Below are positions 57,835 through 64,000 of a stretch of 64,000 nt of DNA, piece by piece. Under the pieces are notes generated by a model, which did no database searches, was not told the DNA's origin, and was given only the letters and a program-made list of their open reading frames with translations. This DNA is from DYIU01 sp038326775 (GTDB taxonomy: Bacteria > Actinomycetota > Geothermincolia > Fen-727 > Anoxymicrobiaceae). Made by a program: the position numbers and the translations under genes. Location of the stretch: positions 1 through 64,000 of the forward strand of contig JBBQKJ010000002.1 of assembly GCA_038326775.1 (NCBI GenBank). Reading direction: 5' to 3'. Position 1 is the stretch's first letter. Each line of letters begins with the position of its first letter.

Positions 57835-58899
57835 TTACAACAGGGACACAACCCTTTCGGCTATCTTGTCGAGCGGCAGCACCTCTTCGGCAAGCCCGCG
57901 GTCTATCGCCGCCTTGGGCATGCCGAACACCAGGCTCGTCTCCTCGTCCTGGGCCAGGGTGTCTCCACCCGCGTCCTTTATCATCCCCAGTCCCAATGCG
58001 CCGTCTGTGCCCATCCCGGTGAGGAGCACACCGATGGCCTTGCTGCCGTAGACCTGTGCCGCGCTTTCCATCGTCACATCTATTACCGGGCTCGCGCCGC
58101 GCCTGGCGACAGTCGGCAACAGCGTGACGCAGACCCGCCCATCGCCCAGGCGGTCGAAGGCCATGTCATGGTCACCCGGCACCACCAGCGCAATGCCTTC
58201 CTCGAGGTTCTGGCCGTTGGACGCCTCCCGCACGTTTATCCGCGACCTGGCGTTGAGGCGCTCGGCAAAGGAACTGCTGAACGCTCCTGGTATGTGCTGG
58301 ACGATGACCACGGGAGCGGGCAGGTCGTCGGGCAGCGCCGGAACGACATCCGCAAGGGCCTTGGGCCCTCCCGCGGAAGCTCCGAACACCACCAGCCGGC
58401 CCTGCCCGGCACTCTCCTTTCTTGACTTCAGCTTCCTGGGCGCCCTGGCTTTGCGGGTGCGCTCCCAGACTTCCCTGGCGCGCGAGTGCGCCGCGGTCTT
58501 TATCTTCAGGAGAACTTCATCGCGCACCTCGCTCACCGAGGTCGGCAGCTGGGACGGCTTGGCTATGAAGTCGGCCGCACCCAGCTCCAGCGCTTTCAGC
58601 GTAGGCACGGCGCCCTGCTTGACCAGCGCGGATAACATCACCACCGGCCGGGGCGACTTCTTCATTATGTACTCGAGAGCCGAGAGGCCGTCCATCTCAG
58701 GCATGTGGATGTCCATGGTGATCACATCCGGGTCCAGCTCCTGCGTCATCCTGATAGCCTCTATGCCGTTACGCGCCAGCCCGACGACCTGGAGCTCCGG
58801 GTCTCGCGATATCATGTCGGCGAGCATCCGCCTCACAAGAGCGGAGTCGTCGACTATCAGAACGCTTACCTTCTCCCCCATGCCATCGGCCCCTGACAC
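57835..58899 (-). CDS. cheB: Chemotaxis protein-glutamate methylesterase CheB
   Basis: A 354-residue protein with receiver domain (Asp63 in ITMDIHMPEMDG) and C-terminal methylesterase with the triad in FGASAGGPKAL (Ser), VIVQHIPGAF (His) and LTGMGTDGAL (Asp). It removes receptor methyl groups added by CheR. A GTG at 58899 or the ATG at 58881 could be the start. It lies eight bases after cheY. Confidence 0.94.
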   Translation of the reverse strand: MSGADGMGEKVSVLIVDDSALVRRMLADMISRDPELQVVGLARNGIEAIRMTQELDPDVITMDIHMPEMDGLSALEYIMKKSPRPVVMLSALVKQGAVPTLKALELGAADFIAKPSQLPTSVSEVRDEVLLKIKTAAHSRAREVWERTRKARAPRKLKSRKESAGQGRLVVFGASAGGPKALADVVPALPDDLPAPVVIVQHIPGAFSSSFAERLNARSRINVREASNGQNLEEGIALVVPGDHDMAFDRLGDGRVCVTLLPTVARRGASPVIDVTMESAAQVYGSKAIGVLLTGMGTDGALGLGMIKDAGGDTLAQDEETSLVFGMPKAAIDRGLAEEVLPLDKIAERVVSLL

Positions 58900-58907
58900 T
58901 ATCGCCC

Positions 58908-59282
58908 CTAGTCCTCTTCAGCCTGAAGCGCTTTGCGCACCGCTTCAACAACCTTGGCCGGCTGGAACGGTTTGATTATGAAATCCTTAGCCCCTGCCTC
59001 CAACGCTTCGACCACCAGCGGCTGCTGTCCCATGGCTGAGCACATCAGCACCCTGGCTCCCGGGTCCAGCTTGATGATGTTACGCACCGCTTCGATGCCG
59101 TCCATGTCGGGCATGACTATGTCCATTGTGACGAGGTCTGGGCGCAGTTCGGCATACTTCTTCACCGCTTCGATGCCGTTCTCGGCCTCCCCCACCACCT
59201 CGAAGCCGTCCTTGGAGAGGATATCCTTGATCATCATCCTCATGAAAAGAGCATCATCTACGATCAGAACGGATGGGGCCAT
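58908..59282 (-). CDS. cheY: Chemotaxis response regulator CheY
   Basis: A 124-residue single-domain receiver with Asp9-Asp10, phosphoacceptor Asp54 (VTMDIVMPDMDG), a conserved switch Ser in CSAMGQQ and Lys in IIKPFQP. Phosphorylated by CheA and dephosphorylated by CheC, it should act on a flagellar or pilus motor encoded elsewhere. Confidence 0.95.
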   Translation of the reverse strand: MAPSVLIVDDALFMRMMIKDILSKDGFEVVGEAENGIEAVKKYAELRPDLVTMDIVMPDMDGIEAVRNIIKLDPGARVLMCSAMGQQPLVVEALEAGAKDFIIKPFQPAKVVEAVRKALQAEED

Positions 59283-59337
59283 CAGATGAATCCTCCCTTG
59301 TCCACGGCTGGTTCAGCGCCTGTCCCCCGCGGGATCG

Positions 59338-59853
59338 TCATTCTTCTTCTCCGGCTTCATCCTGTCGGGTGCCCGGCTCCTGCATCTCTTCGATATCGGT
59401 CAGCTCCTCGCCGCCGAGCACCCTGTCGACGTCGAGAAGTATGAGGAGACGGTCGCCAAGCTTCACGACACCGCGGATAGCAGCGGAGCTGACCTCGCTC
59501 GAGGCCATGGTCGGCGAGGCTTCTATGTCTTCCCTGCTGATGTTGATGACCTCCGGGGAGTCGACTATAAGCCCGACTTTCGCCTCCATCGCCTCCACCA
59601 CCACTATCCTCGTCGTGTTTCCGCGCTCGGCTGACTCTATGCCCAACCGGGCGGCCAGGTCGACCACGGCGACTATCTGCCCTCGCAGGTTGATTATACC
59701 TTCGACGAACTCGGGCGCCCTCGGCATCCTGGTGATATTGACCAGCGAGATGACGCCCTCGACCTTCTTTACGTCGACGCCGAACTCCTCCCGGCCAACC
59801 TTGAAGGCGACGAGCTGCATCTCGCGGTCAACCGCGAACCCCTTCTCGTCCAT
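59338..59853 (-). CDS. cheW: Chemotaxis coupling protein CheW
   Basis: About 171 residues: an SH3-like coupling protein (MQLVAFKVGREEFGVDVKKVEGVI, FVEGIINLRGQIVAVVDLAARLG) that joins receptors to CheA, with an acidic C-terminal tail. The second of two adjacent ATGs, at 59853, is chosen because GGGGAGG lies five bases upstream; a GTG at 59871 would overlap the MCP stop. Confidence 0.93.
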   Translation of the reverse strand: MDEKGFAVDREMQLVAFKVGREEFGVDVKKVEGVISLVNITRMPRAPEFVEGIINLRGQIVAVVDLAARLGIESAERGNTTRIVVVEAMEAKVGLIVDSPEVINISREDIEASPTMASSEVSSAAIRGVVKLGDRLLILLDVDRVLGGEELTDIEEMQEPGTRQDEAGEEE

Positions 59854-59867
59854 CATCCCTCCCCGGA

Positions 59868-61187
59868 TCACTTCGTGGTTATACCCTCGATAAGCACCCT
59901 CAACCCGTCGGCGGTCTCGGCAAGCTCCATCGCGGCGGCGGTTATCTCCTCCATGGAGGCGGTCTGTTCCTGGATCGAGGCGGATACCTCCTGGGTTCCC
60001 GAAGACGACTGCTCGGAGATGCTCGCCACCGTGCTTATGATCTCTACAACCTTTGCTGACCCCTCGGCTATGCTGTCGGTCGCCTGGGAGATAGCGTTGG
60101 TTTCCGCGCCGATGGTCTCGACGGCAACCTTGATGCTATCCAGGGCCTGACCCGCATGGCCGACCACGGAGGCACCCTCGCCGGCCTCGCCGGTGCTGTT
60201 CTCCATCAGGACCACGGTCTCGTTGATGGTCCTCTGGATCACCCTGATTATGCCCGCGATCTGGCTGGCCGCGCGGGCCGAGCCTTCCGCGAGCTTGCGC
60301 ACCTCCCCCGCCACCACCGCGAAGCCCTTGCCGTGCTCCCCCGCGCGCGCCGCCTCGATGGCCGCGTTGAGGGCCAGCAGGTTCGTCTGGTCGGCTATGT
60401 CGGTTATCACGTCAACGATAAGCCCGACCTCGGCCGACTGCTCGCCGAGATCGCGCACGGCCTGGGCGCTTATGCCCGTCGTCTCCACCAGCCGCCCCAT
60501 CTTTTCCGTTGCCCGCCCGAGCGCCCCCTCCCCTTCCTCAACCGTCACGCGCGCCTCGATGCTGTACCTGGCGACCTCGCGCGCCGCTCCGGCCACGCGG
60601 TCTATCTCCTCGGCCATCTGGCTGATTGTCGAGGAGGCCAGCAGCATCGAGTTGGCCTGGTCCTCCGCCCCGTGCGCAAGCTGAGAAACCGTCGCGGCGG
60701 TCCCCTGGACCGCGTCGCTGGTCTCCTTGGCCACCGAGGCCACGAGGCTGCTTGACTCCGCGACGTTGTCGGCTGTGTCATGCATCTCTTCGACCAGCAG
60801 GCGCATGGAGCCGACCATCTCGTTCAGGGCGGCGCTTATGGGCTGAAGCTCGGAGCGCTGGCCCAAATTCACGTCCTCGCTGAAGTCGCGGACCATCAGG
60901 CGCTTCGAGTACCCCTCGAGCTTTTCCATCGGTCCCACGTACATGACCACAGCGGAGGAACCTGCCACGGCCACGGCCACCACCCCTGTGACTAACCCCA
61001 CCGCGACCCCGGTCAACCAGGTGAGCACTGTCGGGTCCGGCACAAGTATCCACACGCCGATCAGCCCCGCCGCAAGCGCGGCTGGAAAAGCAAACAGCGA
61101 GCTCCTCAGTATGAAGCGCTGGCTCATTCTCAGGTTATGCCACCAGGCCGCGAGGCCTCGCTTTTCGGCCTTCTCTTCTTCGTTCAC
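59868..61187 (-). CDS. Methyl-accepting chemotaxis protein, no large sensor domain
   Basis: A 439-residue receptor: a short cytoplasmic N-terminus, two adjacent TM helices (about 27-85), then a HAMP-like segment and the long signalling coiled coil with the tip DQTNLLALNAAIEAARAGEHGKGFAVVAGEVRKLAE. There is almost no external loop, so it likely senses through the membrane or inside the cell. It lies directly upstream of cheW. Confidence 0.93.
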   Translation of the reverse strand: MNEEEKAEKRGLAAWWHNLRMSQRFILRSSLFAFPAALAAGLIGVWILVPDPTVLTWLTGVAVGLVTGVVAVAVAGSSAVVMYVGPMEKLEGYSKRLMVRDFSEDVNLGQRSELQPISAALNEMVGSMRLLVEEMHDTADNVAESSSLVASVAKETSDAVQGTAATVSQLAHGAEDQANSMLLASSTISQMAEEIDRVAGAAREVARYSIEARVTVEEGEGALGRATEKMGRLVETTGISAQAVRDLGEQSAEVGLIVDVITDIADQTNLLALNAAIEAARAGEHGKGFAVVAGEVRKLAEGSARAASQIAGIIRVIQRTINETVVLMENSTGEAGEGASVVGHAGQALDSIKVAVETIGAETNAISQATDSIAEGSAKVVEIISTVASISEQSSSGTQEVSASIQEQTASMEEITAAAMELAETADGLRVLIEGITTK

Positions 61188-61263
61188 TACCGCCCTCCAT
61201 GTCGCTCGAGCCAGTATCGCTTCACGCCCGTACGATGCCCTTGAGCAGAAGCGTCCCGGCCGT

Positions 61264-63021
61264 CTAGAGCTTGAACCCCTGGGTCAGGTCGCTCAGCTTC
61301 AGCGCCAGTTCGGCAAGCCCCTGGGAAGACTGCGCAACGTCTTCGGTGGAGATCTTCTGCTCTCTTATGGTCGCGGTGACCTCCTGGGAGCTCGCCGCGG
61401 TCTGTCGCGCGATCGAGGCTATGTCGTTGATCGAGGCGAAGACCTCCTCGGTGTTCGCCGCGATGGCCTTTATCGCCGAGGATATCTCGCCTGCCGCGAG
61501 CGCCCCGGTCCGGGAGGAATCCACGATGCCCTCGAGCGCCTCTCCTGTCTTTTCGGCAACCACGAGCCCGGCCCCAACCCGCTCGCTGCCGACCTCCATC
61601 GACGCGACTACCCTGTTGGTCTCGGACATTATCTCCCTGATAAGGCGAGATATCTGCTCCGCCGACCGCTTGGAGTTCTCGGCGAGCTTGCGCACCTCGC
61701 CCGCCACCACGGCGAATCCCCTGCCGTGCTCCCCGGCGCGCGCCGCCTCGATGGCCGCGTTGAGGGCCAGAAGGTTCGTCTGGTCGGCTATGTCGGTCAT
61801 AACGTCGATTATAATCCCAATCTGCGTAAATCTCTCCCCCAGGCCCTCCATGAGGTGGGCGGAGTTCAGGACGGACTCCACTATCTCGCGCATGACCTCT
61901 GCCGCTTCGGCGGACGCTGCCACACCGCTCTCCGCGAGCTCCGCGGTCAACTCACTCTGCGCCGCGGAGACCCTGCCCCTGTCGGATATCCCCTCGACGG
62001 ACCGGGCCACCTCGCCCATCGCCCTCGACGTGCCCTCGACCTCGCGCGCCTGCTCCTCGCTCCCCCCGGCTATCTTCCCGGCCGCGACGTCAGCCTCCCC
62101 GATGGAGCAAAGCGTCGCGTCGGTGGAAAAAGCGAGCGTCTCCGCCGCGCTCGAAAGCTGCCCGGAGATCGACCGCATCTCGAACATGAACTCGCGCAGC
62201 ATGTCCAGCATCTCGTTGATGGCGTCACCGAGGTCTCCCAGCACGTCCGCTGTCGGCACCGACACCCTGGCCGTCAGGTCCCCCTTGCCGCTCGCGATCT
62301 TCTTCACCTCGGCAATGACATCGAGGATTATCCTGGAGACCCCACGGTAAATATTGGTCATGACTATCGCTACCACGAGCAGCATTATGCCGCAGATCAG
62401 CGGGTAGGCTATCGCCGCGAGTCGGGTTACACTCCTGCTCTGGCTCGAGGACTCCTCCACGAAGAGCTGCGCCTCGTTGTTCAGCTCCGTCGCGGCCTGA
62501 ACCGTGTCCCTTATGGCGGAATCGAACTCCGCGTGCAGCGCCTCCACCCCGGGGCCACCTCCGCCGAGCGCCAGCGAGCGCTCTTCGTGAAAAAGGGAGA
62601 TGGCCTTCGGGGCCCGCTCCAGGGCGGCGTCAGCCGCCAGGAAGAACGGCTCGCCCATCGGGTCGCCGCCCACGAGCCCGACCACGTCCTTCTCAAGGGA
62701 CGCAATGCCCGAAAGCGCGGCCTCCAGCTGCTTCTTCCCCGCCTCAAATGCCTGGTTTGCCTCAGCAGCCTTGCCCTCCAGCAGGAGCAACTGCGCATTC
62801 TCGATCAGCCCCACGCCCTCGTATAACGAGGCCGACAGGGTGAACGCCCTGGAGGCGGTGTTCGACCAGTCCCTGGCCCTCGCGCTCCGTGCGATGATCA
62901 CCGCGCTGACAGCGCCAAGCGCCGCCACCAGGCAAACAGCGAAAACGGAAACCTGGAAAACGCGCATCTTGAGCGTGGGCACGGCGAAAGCGCGTCTGAA
63001 ACGTCGGGGAGGGTCACCCAT
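61264..63021 (-). CDS. Methyl-accepting chemotaxis protein with four-helix-type sensor
   Basis: A 585-residue receptor: N-terminal TM (VFQVSVFAVCLVAALGAVSAVI), an external helical domain of about 150 residues, second TM (LAAIAYPLICGIMLLVVAIVM), HAMP (about 215-270) and the signalling domain with the tip DQTNLLALNAAIEAARAGEHGRGFAVVAGEVRKLAE. ATG at 63021 with GAGGAGG five bases upstream; it overlaps the end of cheR. Ligand unknown. Confidence 0.93.
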   Translation of the reverse strand: MGDPPRRFRRAFAVPTLKMRVFQVSVFAVCLVAALGAVSAVIIARSARARDWSNTASRAFTLSASLYEGVGLIENAQLLLLEGKAAEANQAFEAGKKQLEAALSGIASLEKDVVGLVGGDPMGEPFFLAADAALERAPKAISLFHEERSLALGGGGPGVEALHAEFDSAIRDTVQAATELNNEAQLFVEESSSQSRSVTRLAAIAYPLICGIMLLVVAIVMTNIYRGVSRIILDVIAEVKKIASGKGDLTARVSVPTADVLGDLGDAINEMLDMLREFMFEMRSISGQLSSAAETLAFSTDATLCSIGEADVAAGKIAGGSEEQAREVEGTSRAMGEVARSVEGISDRGRVSAAQSELTAELAESGVAASAEAAEVMREIVESVLNSAHLMEGLGERFTQIGIIIDVMTDIADQTNLLALNAAIEAARAGEHGRGFAVVAGEVRKLAENSKRSAEQISRLIREIMSETNRVVASMEVGSERVGAGLVVAEKTGEALEGIVDSSRTGALAAGEISSAIKAIAANTEEVFASINDIASIARQTAASSQEVTATIREQKISTEDVAQSSQGLAELALKLSDLTQGFKL

Positions 63022-63874
63022 TCCTGCCTCCTCGCGCACCCAGCCTCTCCCCGGGGATGACCTTGTATATCCTCTCGGCCGGGAAGACCTGCCTCAGGAC
63101 CTTGGAAACCGCCGGCCCGGTGGTCTCGGACTTTCCCAGCACCAGGTAGCCCTCCCCCAGGATGCTCCCCACGAGTGTCTCTACGATCCTGGCCTGGACC
63201 TCCCGCTCAAAGTAGATGAGCACGTTGCGGCAGAGCACCAGGTCGAAGTGGCGCCTCGCGCCGTACTCGAGGAGGTTCGCCTTCTCGAACTTCACCCTGG
63301 CCCGGAGCTCGTCGCGCACCTTGTACTCGAGTCCCCCCCCGTTTTCTTTGATGACGAAGTAACGTTCCGCGTCGATCTCTGGAGGCAGCTCCAGCCCGCG
63401 GTAAGCGCCCGCACGCGCGATCGCCAGGCTCTTGTCGTCGTAGTCGGAACCCATCACCCGCACGTTCCACCTCGGCGCCTCGCTTCCCAGAACCTCGTTG
63501 GCAAGTATGGCGATGGAGTACGGCTCCTCGCCGCTGGAGCAGCCGGCGCTCCACACCCGGAGCGTCCTGGAATGCAACACCTCATTGGCCTCGGTGATCG
63601 CGGGCATGACCACCTCGCGGAGCTTTCCGTAGACGTCGCCGTCGCGGAAGAACTGTGTCACGTTGACGGTCAGCTCGTTCAGCAGTTTCGTGTACTCGTC
63701 CGGGTCTTTCTTGAGGGTGTTGAGATAGTCGAGGTAGCCGTCGGCCCCGGTGGCCCTGAGGCGCACGGCTATCCTGCGCTTGAGGTAGTTCTCCTTGTAC
63801 TGCTCGCAGTCCATTCCGCGGTCCGCGTAGACGCGCCTCTTGAGCAGCACGAAAGCCCGATCGTCAGAGATCAA
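63014..63874 (-). CDS. cheR: Chemotaxis protein methyltransferase CheR
   Basis: A 286-residue SAM-dependent enzyme that methylates receptor glutamates. It has the N-terminal helical domain, then VWSAGCSSGEEPYSIAIL (SAM motif I region) and FDLVLCRNVLIYFE, the CheR signature. First complete gene of the operon; its 3' end overlaps the downstream MCP. Confidence 0.95.
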   Translation of the reverse strand: MISDDRAFVLLKRRVYADRGMDCEQYKENYLKRRIAVRLRATGADGYLDYLNTLKKDPDEYTKLLNELTVNVTQFFRDGDVYGKLREVVMPAITEANEVLHSRTLRVWSAGCSSGEEPYSIAILANEVLGSEAPRWNVRVMGSDYDDKSLAIARAGAYRGLELPPEIDAERYFVIKENGGGLEYKVRDELRARVKFEKANLLEYGARRHFDLVLCRNVLIYFEREVQARIVETLVGSILGEGYLVLGKSETTGPAVSKVLRQVFPAERIYKVIPGERLGARGGRNG

Positions 63875-63908
63875 AACGCCCCCGATGATTGAGTCTCGGC
63901 ACTAAATT

Positions 63909-64000
63909 CTATTTAAGAACCTTCGCCAACAAGCTCCTCAAAGCCTGCACGCGACCGGCGGCGGGCTCGCCTCCGCCGTCCTGCTTCGCGCCCATCCGCT
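63909..64000 (-). CDS. 3' end of an unidentified gene, cut by the window
   Basis: An open minus-strand frame enters from the right edge and ends AGRVQALRSLLAKVLK with TAG at 63909-63911, about 30 codons. It precedes cheR by some 35 bases on the same strand and so may be part of the same operon. Too short to name. Confidence 0.4.
   Translation of the reverse strand, partial: RMGAKQDGGGEPAAGRVQALRSLLAKVLK

Noticed and set aside
60943..62826. Plus-strand open frame of 627 codons across the two chemoreceptor genes
   Set aside because: It spans two well-supported genes and their gap on the other strand; no domain is visible.

Overview
The window is about 64 kb of GC-rich bacterial DNA, with many GTG and TTG starts supported by Shine-Dalgarno sites. 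The gene content points to a strict anaerobe: two 2-oxoacid:ferredoxin oxidoreductases, a large heterodisulfide-reductase (Hdr) gene set, corrinoid methyl-transfer proteins and the bifunctional FBP aldolase/phosphatase of anaerobic autotrophs. A large SRP RNA with an Alu domain in the ffs-dnaX-ybaB-recR order, several lipoproteins, a peptidoglycan amidase with two PG-binding domains, CheC/CheD chemotaxis and two probably leaderless genes suggest a monoderm. My inference is a deep-branching anaerobic actinobacterial lineage (Geothermincolia-like) or a close high-GC monoderm. No rRNA or tRNA is present to test this.

Layout. 0.1-5.1 kb: cysteine desulfurase, divergent from a GntR/UTRA regulator that heads two tandem corrinoid proteins and a UroD-type methyltransferase, then an Rrf2 regulator with conserved cysteines. 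5.4-8.0 kb: FBP aldolase/phosphatase, then a divergent AcuA-like acetyltransferase and CBS-pair protein. 8.0-14.2 kb: lipoproteins, a gamma carbonic anhydrase, an anti-sigma-like ATPase, a GerMN lipoprotein and two CoA-dehydratase-activase-related proteins. 14.2-21.2 kb: a HEAT-repeat protein, glycerate kinase, an MFS transporter and a LOG-like protein, interspersed with three copies of a short inverted-repeat element. 21.3-25.7 kb: two REC-PAS-histidine kinases.

25.8-43.0 kb is the metabolic core. It opens with a thioredoxin-like gene in which an in-frame TGA occupies the first position of a CxxC motif, followed by a SECIS-like hairpin, so it is a likely selenoprotein. Then come one complete four-subunit oxidoreductase (gamma, delta, alpha, beta), HdrC, HdrB, a second complete oxidoreductase, and four proteins carrying HdrA, MvhD, HdrC and HdrB domains in unusual fusions. 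A 23-residue Lys/Ala peptide lies among them. I infer a hydrogenase-free electron-bifurcating or confurcating system linking 2-oxoacid oxidation, ferredoxin and a disulfide or thiol acceptor.

43.0-53.2 kb: a small membrane protein, aspartate kinase, aspartate-semialdehyde dehydrogenase, a CPBP protease, an efflux adaptor, a decayed REP-transposase element, recR, ybaB, dnaX, SRP RNA and the amidase. 53.2-63.9 kb: a degenerate chemoreceptor and a chemotaxis operon on the minus strand, read as cheR, mcp, mcp, cheW, cheY, cheB, cheA, cheC, cheD. The window ends in the tail of another minus-strand gene.
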